Shown here piece after piece: positions 12,120-23,650 of a DNA stretch of 64,000 bases. Under the pieces are notes generated by a model. The model was not told the origin of the DNA, did no database searches, and saw only the letters and a program-made list of their open reading frames with translations. The position numbers were made by a program, and so were the translations under genes. Position 1 is the first letter of the stretch; every line of letters begins with the position of its first letter. Source of the DNA: Artemisia argyi. Its lineage: Eukaryota; Streptophyta; Magnoliopsida; Asterales; Asteraceae. The DNA lies in assembly GCA_030686995.1 (NCBI GenBank), contig CM060680.1, positions 200,247,322-200,311,321 on the forward strand, in the 5' to 3' direction.

Positions 12120-12290
12120 TGTTGAGAAACAACATAAATAATTATATTGTGAAGACAACAAAAGTATGTTATATAGATTCCGTAAACTCAACACGATTCG
12201 CATATATCTCTTTTTCTTTTTCTTTTTCTTTTTATAAATAGAGATATTTCACTTAAATTTTGTCTTTTTCTTTTTCTTTTTCTTTTTTAA
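12120..12290. repeat. Duplicated DC1 upstream region, copy 1
   Basis: This matches 14445-14660, the region just before the intact DC1 gene: a shared AACAACATAAATA...AAAGTATGTTATATAGATTC stretch and a shared AGAGATATTTCAC word. Both copies are followed by DC1 coding homology. Two CTTTTT-repeat tracts (about 12205-12232 and 12262-12288) have expanded in this copy. Confidence 0.75.
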
Positions 12291-12299
12291 AGCAACAAA

Positions 12300-12498
12300 A
12301 TTATCAACACCATTGTACCTCTTGTTTTGACTACACCATCCATACCGATTGTGCATTCCTACCCAGAAAGTTACAAAACCAACATACTCACCCACTCATC
12401 ATTTCTTATTCCTCCCAATATATCGATCGACCTATACGTACGTACAGTTTTACCTGCAGGATATGCCGTGGCCCTTTCGATCTTGGATATCTTTGGAT
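12300..12498 (+). pseudogene. DC1-domain gene remnant
   Basis: About 200 bp closely matching 15404-15600 in the intact DC1 gene. The shared peptide runs from HCT-CFD-TI--DCAFLPR through QNQHTHPLIISYSSQY to FTCRICR. The frame stays open for this stretch, then passes at about 12498 into sequence homologous to DNA downstream of the intact gene (about 17690). Everything before and after this single C1-like module is missing. It is the collapsed coding part of a tandem copy. Confidence 0.85.
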
Positions 12499-14040
12499 AA
12501 TTAACATCACATGCATCAGATCAACTTTCATCCTATAAGTATTTATTGAAAGCCCACTATGTATATTTGTCTATTCAAAGTCTTTTTTAAAGCCCAATCT
12601 TAGGCCCATTTTCAGATTTGAGGTCAGTTATTATGAAATCTATCATCCACTCAATTTTCATGTAGAAATTTGTACAAATAAAATCATGCATATTTAGATA
12701 CCCTCGACTTATATACATAGAACCCGTAATATAACTTTGTTAATGGATTTCGTAACTATTGAGACTATGAAATCTAACATACATTCACGTCAATGTAAGG
12801 CAAGAAAACACAGATATAGCCTCATATATATTTCCAAATTGATCAATGTCGTTACATTGTCTATATATATACTATAGCACACTGGAATATTCGCCGAAGA
12901 TGCTTTCGTATTTTTTATTCAGCAAATGTTTGTGGGCCGAAGACAGTCCACTAAACTGTTGGGCTGGCCTTTTTTTTTTTTTTTGGATTCTCGAAGATAA
13001 TATATGAATTAACGATTCATTGTCCCGGTTACGTGTTGGTTACTTGGTTTATGTCTATCTTTTTTGTTTGTTTATTGACCATTTATCTAAACTCAAGCCA
13101 ATACAAGAGGGCTAAAAAAAACAAGTATCCCATGACACAAACATTACCGTAAAACACATACAAAAACCACTCGCCGCAACACGGCGGGCGACAATACCTT
13201 GTTTAATCTATAATCAAAGATAGCAAACTATTTTATTATGATGATTTGTTTTGTATTACTTTAAATAACACCATTTAAATAATAGATTGCCCGTTGTAAA
13301 AATAGTTATAGGCCTATCGATGAATCTTACGTATTTATATATATAAATTTTGCATATATCATCTAAGGCAACTGAAATCCACGAGACGAACCTCCATATG
13401 ATCCACTCAATTTTCATGTAGAAATTTGTACAAATATCATGCATATTTAGATACTCTCTACTTGTACATCAATACATAGAACCAGTAATATAACTTTGTT
13501 ATGGATCTAGTAACTATTGAGATTACGGCAATAATAAAGATTGATTGATCGACTAATTTGCACTAGCTACTATTATTATATTAAATTTAAAGGAATATTT
13601 GGAAGATTTAGCAGCTATTCATGGCTTGTATCCAACATTATAAGATTTCCTTTTCAATAGAAACATCATGAAATTCAATTATATTGATGTGTGTATCTAA
13701 CTAATTTTTTTTTGCCAGAATTCTTCCTTTCTATATCTTACAGTACATAATTTCTTAGGAGCAAGTACATAATCATTGTTGACGTCTCTTTCTCCTTTTT
13801 TTCAATAGATAACCATGCAATTGTTAACAATTTGTTACAACAATTCGGATATATAGTAGCAATACTTTGGTCATTTGTTAAAAATACAAAGAAAGGTAAA
13901 TATATTCATTAACTTTGGTTTTCACATTGATAAGTTAAATTCACGCAAAATTACTGAACCTCTAAAATTCAAGTCATAATTAAAGTACCACAAGAAAAAC
14001 CAAAAAAAAAAATTTTTTGTTACAACTTATAGCCTAACTA
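12499..14040. repeat. DC1 downstream block, copy 1
   Basis: Non-coding block aligning in pieces with 17690-18900 and, in its later half (from about 13525), with 19126-19640. Shared landmarks are TATTGAAAGCCCAC, GCAATAATAAAGATTGATTG and GCAGCTATTCATGGCTTGTA. A degenerate Helitron-like hairpin (CGCCGCAACACGGCGGG) lies near 13166. No gene is seen. Confidence 0.75.
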
Positions 14041-14444
14041 TACTAACTATTTTAAAGTAACACCATCCGCATCGATAATCAACAACATGCAACAAGTTTG
14101 ACATCATCGTCATCGAAAATTATCAACGATCATCAACTATAAAATACTCACCAACACTCTCAGCATCTTCACTCAGCTTGCCCATATTTTAGCATCATCG
14201 TTTCATATATCAAAAGAAATGGGAAAAATTAATCCTTTTATTAGCATTAATCAGAAACTGCCGCCATTGAAGCATTTTGAATGTGAAATTACTCAAATAA
14301 CCCTCTAGCCTAATTATTTACACTTTTAAAGTTCAAGATATTTATAAAACTGCCGCTTATATCAACTAGGATCATAGATCAAGTCAAAGTCAAGCAATCC
14401 AACGGTTCTTATTTGAACTCTTCTCTTTATCTTTATACACCTTT

Positions 14445-14660
14445 TTCATATTGAAAAACAACATAAATAGTTATTGTGAAGAATACAAAAGTATGTTATA
14501 TAGATTCTGTAAACTGTGAAGAATACAAAAGTATGTTACATAAACTTTTTCTTTTTTAAAGAGCAGTTTATTTTATTCACATATATCTCTTTTTAGTGTA
14601 AATGGAGATATTTCACAAACTTTTACTTTTTTAAAGAGCAATTTATTTTAATTTAAAGCA
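14445..14660. repeat. DC1 upstream region, copy 2
   Basis: Matches 12120-12290. It carries its own internal direct repeat (GTGAAGAATACAAAAGTATGTTA at about 14477 and 14516). It ends about 180 bp before the DC1 start codon, so it probably includes promoter sequence. Confidence 0.7.
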
Positions 14661-14836
14661 ACATAACAGTTACACGCAAAGCATCATATAACCAATATAT
14701 AATGTAATCTATATTGTACTCATTTCAACCCATCTAATTATTCTTCCACCATTTTCCGCAATTTTATTTGTTTTCTTTCTAACCATCTTTTATTTGTCTT
14801 CATTTGTTGTTGTTTTTAACCCACCTTAAGTCATAC

Positions 14837-16921
14837 ATGGAGTCCCATCCCAAACTTCAAAATCCTGAAAAAATTATTACATTGATGCAACATGAGCACC
14901 CGCTTCAGCTCGTGGATTTGCAGCCTTGTTATCCCGACTATACAGAATATAGTGATGACGAGGAGGAGGATAGGGTTATACAATGGGATTTTAATAGTCC
15001 ATGTAATCAGTGTGGCAAAGTTATTAACGTGTATCATAGGTATTACTATAAGTGTACCGATTCATGTGATTACGTGCTTCACATATCATGTGCACAGGCA
15101 CTTCCCAGAACGTTAATAGTAAAATCCCATAGTCTAACTCATAAGTTAACCCTTAGTCAGCGAGATAATGAACGTCGTCTTTGTGATGCTTGTGGGACAT
15201 TTATACATGATGAATGGTGTTATAATTGTTCAATCTGTTCACCGATTTGGTATTACGGAACAAACGTACATGTAAAATGTGCCATGATTGGAAGAGAAAA
15301 TCATATCATCTATCATCCCAGTCACTCACACCCACTACAGTCTAGTACCCCTAAACCAATTTTGTATGAATGTGATGCGTGTGGAAAGAAGCATGAAGGT
15401 ATCTTCTATCATTGTACCACATGTTTTGACCACACCATCAATTCTGATTGTGCATTCCTCCCTAGACAGTTACAAAACCAACATACTCACCCACTCATCA
15501 TTTCTTATTCCTCCCAATATATCGAAAGACCTATACGTGAATACGGTTTTACCTGCAGGATATGCCGTGCGCCTTTCCGTCTTGAATATATTTGGATTTA
15601 TAAGTGTGAAAGTTGTAGGTACTTTGTGCATCTAGATTGTGCAACAACATCAAGATCTGCAGGTAATTAATATACATATTAATCTCTTTTATGATTATAC
15701 GCGAATCCCATTTTTACATTATAATCATTTTATAGCAATGAGCACTTAGCATTCTCCATACGAGACGTTTCTTCTCAAATAAATTTACTAAACATCTCAT
15801 GCTTAAATTAACCCATTTTCAATTTATTTGCAGACATAATCAAAACTATTAAAAATTATAAAGATGCGGATCATCCTGATCTTCTCAAGCTCCCATTCCC
15901 TGATCATACTTACAGCATACTACAGCATTGGCTTTCCAGAGAATCGGGTTCAACAACTGCTGAAACAAGTGAAAGGAACCTGGAGCACATCCGTCATGAG
16001 CATGCTCTAAGTCTGGTAGGCACACAGTCCAATAACTGTAAAGGTGCAAGCTCTTCAAGTGTTAGTTCATTATCTTGTCATAACCCAATGAAAAGGATTG
16101 AGCTAATATGCAACGGGTGTGTGAGACCAATCACGGATGTGCCCTTTTACAAATGCTCCAGCGAAGACCAACGTTGTGACTTTGTACTTCACGAGTGGTG
16201 CACTCGTTTACCTGCTGAATTACGAAACTACCCAGGTCATGCACACACTCTCAAGTTCCTTCCAAAAGTTTCGAAAAATATATTCGGTATTTTCAAATGT
16301 GAAATTTGCAAATTAAGTTGCAACGGGTTCGCTTACGGGTGCACCGAATGTCAATACTACATTGATGTTAACTGTGGATTCATCCCTGAAGAAATCACAC
16401 ATGAAGCTCACCCGGATCACATTCTTTCACGATGTCATTGGGAAAGTAATATTTTTTTTAGTTGTCGATCTTGTGGATTTGACCTGTATTCTGATTGTGC
16501 TTTATTCTTGCCTGGTATTATAAATCACAAGTTGGACAAGCACCCCATGAAGTTGACTTACGGTCCGGTAGAGAACCATAAAAGTGAATACTTTTGTGAA
16601 GTCTGTGAGGAAGAGCTCAATCCGACAGAATGGTTCTATCATTGCCATGTGTGTGCCTACTCTTTACATACTCGCTGTGCTCCGGTAATACTTAACTTTC
16701 AAGAAGCCTGTGACAATAACAGAAGCCTTTATGAGTTTTTGAATGTTAAGTTTGGGGGAATTTATAAAATCAAAGGTCACGAGCACTCTGTATCACTTGC
16801 TCTAGGGTCTGACGCAGATGGTAAATGCCCAATCTGTGATTATCGCATTTGGAGGTGGGAATTGATCGCTAAGTGTTTGAAATGCAAGGTCGCAATGCAT
16901 TACACGTGTTGTAAGAGTTAG
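14837..16921 (+). CDS. DC1 (divergent C1) domain protein, two exons
   Basis: Exons 14837-15662 and 15834-16921 join in frame (donor AG|GTAATT, acceptor TTTGCAG) to give 637 codons. The start is the ATG at 14837; earlier in-frame codons are not ATG. The protein is a chain of Cys/His-rich C1-like modules, each opening with an HxHxL motif (for example HEHPLQL near residue 17, HTHPLII, HEHALSL, HAHTLKF, HEHSVSL) followed by CxxC...HxxC...C clusters. Such proteins are large plant families of zinc-binding, often defence- or stress-linked proteins with no known enzymatic role. One module (around 16430-16500, RCHWESNIFFSCRSC) lacks its first CxxC and looks internally deleted. The gene is the surviving member of a local tandem duplication. 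Confidence 0.9.
15663..15833 (+). other. Intron of the DC1 gene
   Basis: A 171-bp AT-rich intron with GT...AG ends. Removing it joins codon position 1 to positions 2-3 and keeps the frame open to the stop at 16921. Confidence 0.88.
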
Positions 16922-17216
16922 AGATTGTAACGTGTTTTTTAAATAATGCATGTCTCAGAATTTGATGCAATGATTTAAGCTTGACACCCTTTTACTGTTC
17001 TTTTATTACATTTGTTTCCTCAATGGACTTTTTGTTGGAGCGTGTTTATTTGTTTCTAGTTATTCTCTTTTGGGAGAGATTGAATTTAAATATGGTTAAA
17101 TAAAAATAATCCTTAGCAATCAAATTATGAAAATTACAACTGAGAGAGATCCTTGCTTCATGGTATTTAATCGAGTATCAATTGCTTTTTGCTTACTGGA
17201 TAATCAATAAGGTTTT

Positions 17217-17263
<47 letters not shown>

Positions 17264-17690
17264 CGATTCTTTTACGGAACCGTGGATATGCAACAAGATT
17301 TTTCCAAAATAAGGAATCAAGAACTGAACCAGTGAACCGCAAGTCTACATTTCAATTCTGTTTGAATCGGTTCTCAATTATCATTGATGACTTGAATATA
17401 CTCAATTACCCTTATGGCTGCTAATAAGCTCGTGGTCAAGGGCATGCCGTCTTTGGTTAAGATGCATGTGAATCACATAGACATGTGTATTAAAAATTAT
17501 GTCAAAAGTACCAATTTATCCTAAATGAAACTTATCCAAATTTTTTGTGATATAAGCCTTTGTTTAGTTTGAATAAAATGCATATTATATTTTATAGTAT
17601 AGAGACATGAGTCCGTTATCAGTCATGGTGTTATATATAAGAATAGTTTAGACGTCTAGAGACGTGCTAGCTCGGACAACTTCTTATAAT
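16922..17690. other. DC1 3' flank with long T-run
   Basis: Downstream region of the DC1 gene. It holds a poly-T tract of more than 40 bases at about 17219-17263 and short frames only. The stretch CCTCAATGGACTTTTTGTTGGAG at about 17019 also occurs at about 3540, so a dispersed repeat is present. Confidence 0.55.
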
Positions 17691-17730
17691 TAAAATCACA
17701 TGTATCAGATCAACTTTAATCCTATAGGTT

Positions 17731-18017
17731 GTTAGAATGTAAGGACTAGCGTATCAATTGAATTTGCGCGCAGAAAAGACATTATGGACCGAAATTTTTT
17801 TGTGATCAACACTTAGTAAGTTTTTGAAATTCTTTGTCATACTACCTAAATCAAAAAACGACTCGTGAGATGATCAAGGTGGAAGTATCTTAAAAAATCT
17901 GGTTGATTGAAACCATGAGATTCTTGTAATGTTTTTAGACTAAAACAAACTTTAATAATACACGACTCATGCTTGCACATTGCACAGGGGCCAGGGCACC
18001 AAATTTTAAGGGGGCAC
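17731..18017. mobile_element. Insertion with hAT-like end, relative to copy 1
   Basis: Copy 1 runs straight from CATCCTATAAG to TTTATTGAAAGCCC (12530-12550). Here about 290 bp intervene. The right end holds CAGGGGCCAGGGCACCAAAT at 17984-18003, resembling CAGGG-type hAT termini. A matching left end and an 8-bp target duplication were not found, so the insertion may be truncated or composite. Confidence 0.4.
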
Positions 18018-18555
18018 CAATTTATTGAAAGCCCACGATGTATATTTATCTATTCAAAGTCTTTTATAAAGCCCAATCTTAGGCCCATGTTCAGAATTGA
18101 GGTCAGTTATGAAATCTATCAATCTATCATACATGATACATCCACGTCAATGTAAGGCAAGAAAACACAGATTTCATGTAGAAATTTGTACAAATTCGAG
18201 ACTAAGAACCCGTAATATAACTTTGTTAATGGGTTTGTACAAATTACACATCATGCATATTTAGATACCCTCGACTTGTACATCTATACATAGAACCCGT
18301 AATATAACTTTGTTATGGATCTAGTAACTATTGAGATTATGGCAATAATAAAGATTGATTGATCGACTAATTTGCCATAGCTACTATTATTGTATCAAAT
18401 TTAAAGGAATCTTTGGAAGATTTTGCAGCTATTCATGGCTTGTATCCAAAATTGTAACATTTCCTTTTTAATAGAAACATCATGAAAATCAATTATATTG
18501 ATTTGTGTATCTAACTAATTATTTTTGCCAGAATTCTTCCTTGCTATCCCAAAAA

Positions 18556-18586
<31 letters not shown>

Positions 18587-19113
18587 TAAAAAATAAAAAA
18601 ATTATATGTATACTGGCGGGAACACTCTAACCTCGGGTGCTTTTTGAAACAGCCATTGTCAATCCAACAATTGTTCCTTGCTATATATTACATAATTTAT
18701 TACTGTAAGAGCAAGTACAAAATCATTGTTGACGTCTCGATCTATCTCCTTTCTTTCATTAGATAACCATGCAATTGTTAAAAAGTTGTTACAACAATTT
18801 GGTTTTTCACAATGATAAGTTACATAAACACAAATAAATCACGTAACCTCTAAAAATCAAGGCCATTCAAGTACCATAAAAAAAAACCAAAAAAAGTTTG
18901 TTACAACTTATATTGCCTACTAGCTAGTGTTTGTTACGATAAATTTGACACTTTCAATAGACTAGCCGATTGTAAATAGTCAACCACTGCCCAATTATTT
19001 ACCATGTTTATCTTAGTCACTCAAATATTTCATATGGGATTTTTTACAATACGAAAATTTGTTTTACGTTATATTATAAACTAATTATTTTGAAAACTAA
19101 TTAAATGGAAACG
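18018..19113. repeat. DC1 downstream block, copy 2 (holds tandem unit 1)
   Basis: Aligns with 12541-14040. Its last 770 bp (from about 18340) form the first unit of a tandem pair whose second unit is 19126-19985. An AAAAAT-repeat tract lies at about 18547-18600. This unit shows the empty site (18999-19014) for the retroposed tail present in unit 2. Confidence 0.8.
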
Positions 19114-19125
19114 TGTGAAAAGCCT

Positions 19126-19985
19126 TATGGCAATAATAAAGATTGATTGATCGACTAATTTGCAATAGCTACTATTATTATATTAAATTTAAAGGAATCT
19201 TTGGAAGATTTAGCAGCTATTCATGGCTTGTATCCAAATTCCAAAATTATAACATTTCCTTTGCAATAGAAACATCATGAAAATCAATTCTATTGATTTG
19301 TGCATCTAACTATTATCTTTGCAGAATGCTTCCTTTCTATATCTTACATAATTTCTTAGGAGCAAGTACATAACCATAGTTGACGTCTCTATCTCCTTTT
19401 TTTCAATAGATAACCATGCAATTTTTAAAAAGTTGTTACAACAATTCGGATACATAACACCAGTACATGCATCAGCCATTTGCTCAAGATACAAATAAAA
19501 GTAAAAGTGTTTCATTATGATATGACTAACTTTGGTTTTCACATTGATAAGCTAGTTACATACACACAAAATTACGTAACCTCTAAAAATCAAGGCCATT
19601 CAAGTACCATAAGAAAAACCAAAAAAAGTTTGTTACAACTTATATTGCCTACTAGCTAGCTAGTGTTTGCTACGATAAATTTGACACTTTCAATAGACTA
19701 ACCAATTCTAAATAGTCAACCACTGCACAATTATTTACTATGTTTATCTTTTTTTCTTTTTTTTTTTTTTTTAACATAAACTTTCATTAACACCGGCTAG
19801 CTTTCAAACCGAAAGCCGCCAACAAACTACAAACACATATACAACGAGTAAGAGGCCCAATCCTTCCATACTATGTTTATCTTAGTCACTCAAATATTTC
19901 ATATGGGATTTTTTACAATACGAAATTTTGTTTTTCCTTATATTATAAACTAATTATTTTGAAAACTAATGAAATGGATATATAT
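19126..19985. repeat. Tandem unit 2, reaching the GLOX-like promoter
   Basis: Second unit of the pair with about 18340-19113, 118 bp longer because of a retroposed insertion. Homology ends at GAAAACTAATGAAATGGA, directly where the TATA box of the oxidase gene begins. The same place in unit 1 reads GGAAACGTGTG and has no TATA. Confidence 0.8.
19751..19868 (-). mobile_element. LINE 3' tail fragment with 15-bp TSD
   Basis: A 118-bp insertion flanked by a perfect 15-bp duplication TACTATGTTTATCTT (19736-19750 and 19869-19883). On the minus strand it ends in an A-rich tail after a GTGTTAATGAAAGTTTATG stretch, as a LINE 3' UTR would. The other tandem unit has the uninterrupted site near 19000-19014. 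Severe 5' truncation leaves no coding sequence. Family assignment (LINE rather than SINE) is inferred. Confidence 0.85.
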
Positions 19986-19986
19986 A
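19979..19986 (+). promoter_or_regulatory. Probable TATA box of the GLOX-like gene
   Basis: TATATATA about 175 bp before the ATG at 20160, followed by a purine-rich stretch and then an A/C-rich leader without an upstream ATG close to the start. Position and context fit a core promoter with a leader of roughly 140 bases. It lies exactly at the edge of the tandem duplication. Confidence 0.55.
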
Positions 19987-20159
19987 GAGAGAAAGATAAA
20001 ACTATGTTACTTAAACCATCTACACTTCCATAAACCCATTTACCCAAAAATTATATACAAATCCAAAATATATAAACATCACATAACACAATAATCACAA
20101 ATTATATTCCATAAAAACCATTTACATATCAAAACAAAAATCACCAAAATCTTGAAACA

Positions 20160-21974
20160 ATGAGTTTATTCATGATCAAGATTCAATCTTTCTTCATCTT
20201 TACTATTCTTTACCTAATCCCTTACACCATCTCCGATCACAACCACACCAACCACCATAACCACCACCATAATCCACCACCACCACCACCACCCACCATA
20301 CAACCACCACCACCACCACCCCCACCAACCGCCATACAACCACCACCACCACCACAAAAACCAAGAAGACCCTTAGGAACATGGACACTACTCCAAAGAT
20401 CCATAGGCATATCAGCCATGCACATGCAACTTCTCCACGACAACAAAGTAGTCATCTTTGATCGAACCGATTTCGGCCGATCAAATCTAACCCTCCCATA
20501 CGGCCAAACATGTCGTTTAAACGACGAATTAGTACATCCCGATTGCACGGCTCATTCGGTTCTTTACGACGTACCTTCCAACTCTTTTCGACCACTTTCT
20601 GTCCAAACTAATGTATGGTGTTCTTCTGGTGCTGTGGACCCCACAGGGACATTAGTACAAACTGGCGGATACCATGCAGGTGATCATAAGATACGTTTGT
20701 TTACACCATGCACAGGTAATGATGATGATGATGAGGCATCGTGTGATTGGATCGAACTCGAAAGAAACTTAAGTGTTCAAAGATGGTATTCTTCTAATCA
20801 TATCCTACCCGATGGAAATATTATCATTGTTGGTGGACGTAGAGCTTATTCTTACGAGTTTTACCCGAGAAACCCTATCGGTTCGACATCGAATGCACGT
20901 CTTTTTAACCTGAGTTTCTTAGTTGAAACCAATGATTACATGGAAGAAAACAATCTTTATCCATTTCTACATGTTCTGCCCGATGGAAATCTCTTTATTT
21001 TCGCTAACCAACGTTCGATATTATTCGACTACGTGCATGGCAAGGTTTTACGGCACTATCCGATCATGCCGGGCGAAAAAAGATCCTACCCGTCAACGGG
21101 CTCTTCGGTTTTGCTACCGATACGTGAAAATATAGTAAGTACAATAAACTCCACGGTCGCGCCGCATGTTGAGGTGATGGTGTGTGGCGGCGCGAGAGGG
21201 GGGAGTTTTGCTTACGCGGAACGTGGAGTTTACGTGGCCGCGGCTCGCTCGTGCGGGCGGATGGTAGTTAATTCGGTTAATCCGTTATGGGTTATGGAGA
21301 AAATGCCGTTACGTAGAGTTATGCTTGATATGATATTGTTACCAAACGGTGACGTTTTGATGATTAACGGCGCGGCACGTGGCACGGCTGGTTGGGAGAA
21401 CGCGGTCGAACCGGTGTTGAACCCGGTTTTGTATGAGCCACGTAAGCATTTGTTCAGAGTGTTGAACCCTACTAAAAGGCCTAGAATGTATCATTCAAGT
21501 GCAACTTTATTGCCAGATGGCAGGATCTTAGTGGGTGGAAGTAATCCGCACGTGTCATACGAATTTAGAGGAGTAAGTTACCCAACAGATTTAAGTCTCG
21601 AATCATTTTCGCCACCTTATATGGATGAACGTTACGCTTATTTTAGACCACTGATCACATCCCTAGACGAAGAGGTCGTGACGTACGGGCAGTATTTTTC
21701 GATGAGTGTTAGTATGAGTTTAAGTGGTTTGGACCGAAAGCTTATGGTTACATTAGTTGCGCCGTCGTTTACTACTCACTCTTTTGCAATGAATCAACGC
21801 GTGTTGGTTTTGCACATTGTGGATGTGGATCAGTTTTCGGTTTTTGGGTATAGGGTTACGGTTCGTGCGCCTTCTTCGGCTAATGTGGCGCCTCCCGGGT
21901 ATTATATGTTGTTTGTGGTTCATGATGGTGTACCGGGTCAAGCTGTATGGGTCAATTTGCATGCATTGAGCTAG
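20160..21974 (+). CDS. GLOX: Galactose oxidase-like / aldehyde oxidase GLOX-type protein
   Basis: A single-exon gene of 604 codons. Plant GLOX proteins are secreted copper-radical oxidases that turn aldehydes to acids with release of hydrogen peroxide, at the cell wall. Residues 1-25 form a signal peptide. Residues 26-70 are a His/Asn-rich then poly-proline hinge (CCA-repeat DNA). The glyoxal oxidase N-terminal beta-propeller follows, then a DUF1929-type C-terminal domain from about residue 490. Probable copper-site residues are present: Cys154 (WCSSG) and Tyr210 (RWYSS) for the Tyr-Cys cofactor, Tyr444-His445 (RMYHSS) and His540 (TTHSF). Their spacing is close to that of fungal glyoxal oxidase. 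No defect is seen. Substrate is not predictable from sequence. Confidence 0.95.
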   Translation: MSLFMIKIQSFFIFTILYLIPYTISDHNHTNHHNHHHNPPPPPPPTIQPPPPPPPPTAIQPPPPPQKPRRPLGTWTLLQRSIGISAMHMQLLHDNKVVIFDRTDFGRSNLTLPYGQTCRLNDELVHPDCTAHSVLYDVPSNSFRPLSVQTNVWCSSGAVDPTGTLVQTGGYHAGDHKIRLFTPCTGNDDDDEASCDWIELERNLSVQRWYSSNHILPDGNIIIVGGRRAYSYEFYPRNPIGSTSNARLFNLSFLVETNDYMEENNLYPFLHVLPDGNLFIFANQRSILFDYVHGKVLRHYPIMPGEKRSYPSTGSSVLLPIRENIVSTINSTVAPHVEVMVCGGARGGSFAYAERGVYVAAARSCGRMVVNSVNPLWVMEKMPLRRVMLDMILLPNGDVLMINGAARGTAGWENAVEPVLNPVLYEPRKHLFRVLNPTKRPRMYHSSATLLPDGRILVGGSNPHVSYEFRGVSYPTDLSLESFSPPYMDERYAYFRPLITSLDEEVVTYGQYFSMSVSMSLSGLDRKLMVTLVAPSFTTHSFAMNQRVLVLHIVDVDQFSVFGYRVTVRAPSSANVAPPGYYMLFVVHDGVPGQAVWVNLHALS

Positions 21975-22568
21975 ATAGATATTGAGTTTTGGTTCTAGTT
22001 ATATGATTCTTTTTAAATTTGGTCTTTTTATGTAAGCTTGATAAAAAGATGATTAGTATATTTTTATTGTTATACATGTTTTTTTTGTGATGTGAGTTTT
22101 TGTTATTTTTGATTTTATAATAAGAGTGATGAATAAGAATGTGATTTGTGGAATATGGAAACATATAATTTTAGTACTTGTATAAGTTTAATCTTTGTAT
22201 ATAATGAAATTTCCTTTTCTGGAAAGTTAACATATTTATATTGAGTACGAAAATATGGTTGGTAAATATAGTTTTCAAGTTACCATAATTTCAAAAGAAA
22301 TCAAGGCAAGTGAAAGAAGTATGTAATTTGGTTCAAGATATAGCAAGATTGAGGCTTATGAGTTTGAACATCAGAAAGTCTACAATTGGGAAAATTAAAA
22401 CGAGATTATATAAACGCAAAATACAACAACCACAGTAAATAATCACGTTTGAGTGAGGTGAAATGTAGACAAATCATATCTATGCTTTAAGATAAACTTG
22501 AGAATAAAAAGACTGCTTTCATGAAAACCTCCATCCGGAAAATATAAACGTAAATAAACAAAAAAAAA
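21975..22568. other. GLOX 3' flank and intergenic spacer
   Basis: AT-rich sequence with candidate polyadenylation words (AATAAG near 22132, AATGAAAT near 22204). No other feature is seen before the tRNA. Confidence 0.45.
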
Positions 22569-22641
22569 TGGAGATGCGGGGTATCGATCCCCGTACCTCT
22601 CGCATGCTAAGCGAGCGCTCTACCATCTGAGCTACATCCCC
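22569..22641 (-). tRNA. tRNA-Ala (anticodon AGC)
   Basis: A 73-base cloverleaf on the minus strand. It has acceptor GGGGATG paired with CATCTCC, D arm GCTCAGATGGTAGAGC, anticodon stem CTCGC/GCGAG around TTAGCAT (anticodon AGC), and a T arm with stem CGGGG/CCCCG and loop ATCGATA. Discriminator base is A and CCA is not encoded. A nine-base A-run on the plus strand (22560-22568) gives the pol III T-run terminator right after the 3' end. The sequence is very close to typical plant nuclear tRNA-Ala. Confidence 0.97.
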
Positions 22642-22944
22642 ATTTGATGTACAATGTTCAAGTTTGGTTATTATAAAACCGAAGTGTATTAAGTTCAATT
22701 TGTTTTAGTTTTCTTTTGAGCAAATATAAGGATGTTTAACACAAAGATCATTACACATTTACATGTTTGAAACTCAACATGAACAAACTTATGCACAGAA
22801 AATAATAATTTCTTTATCATAATAAGGTTGCTAAACATGGACTCAATTAGTAGTAATCTTGTGCTCCTCTTATGAGAGGTTTGCATAAACACAAAAAGAA
22901 GTACCACAAATAAACATATCGTTTACTAGAAGTTCATATGATGT

Positions 22945-23490
22945 TTAATTGTTTGCTGATATCGATTTATACTTATAACGATTAGCCCAAAATACATAGT
23001 TTACCAAATTCAGGACACTCAAAACAGACATCAACCAGTAAAACCTATCAAGGCGATAATGGTTCAAATTCTCACCCGCCAACCACCGATGGTGATGTTT
23101 CAATTCCCTGAGTGACACGATCACGCCACTTAGATAATAACCCAAAGCTAAGGACGCCCAAGAAAACGAAGTAGCTAAAGACCTCATCCTTATAGGTGCT
23201 TCACTAAACGCAAACTCCATCAAACCAGCCAGCACAAAAAGATCCGCAGACCCCAGAAACAAATACTGAAACGCAATCCATAGAAATGATATTGGTAAGC
23301 GCCCGTTATCAAGACCATGTTAATTTGCAACTTTTTTTCTTTTGGTCTCAAACAACCATAACTGAAATGGAAAAGCAAATAACAATGCCAGCTTGTTGAA
23401 GATGAGAAACACCCGTTTCATTTTTTGTCCATTTTCGTGCGTATGGGACTTTGAATGATCCAAGCATGGTGTTCATTGTGATTGGTTAGT
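22945..23490 (-). pseudogene. NPF4 transporter pseudogene (last exon only)
   Basis: Homologous to the 3' part of the last exon of the two NPF4 genes at 29459 and 35800. The C-terminal 100 codons are nearly intact (SADLFVLAGLMEFAFSEAP through WANRYKYKSI). The frame is then broken. The stretch encoding VNTVTGSG is lost. About 85 bp encoding a VFP-TF-MIMVPLYDHV membrane segment are deleted, and further changes follow upstream. Homology ends near 23490 and no upstream exons exist here. A relic of the same tandem family. Confidence 0.92.
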
Positions 23491-23650
23491 ACAACATGCA
23501 TGTAGTATTGCTTAATTTTTAATTTTGTAATGTCATGTAGTTTAGATTAACCTCTAATAAGTTGCCTAAGATAAACTCGCACTATACTCACACACATCTT
23601 GCTATAAGAATACACATTTAACTAAGTAGTATACATTGTGGTAAGGGGTT

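Noticed and set aside
15288..15635. 115-codon plus-strand frame inside the DC1 gene
   Set aside because: Shifted-frame shadow of DC1 exon 1.
20203..20548. Two minus-strand Gly/Val-rich frames
   Set aside because: Antisense of the CCA-repeat hinge of the GLOX-type gene.
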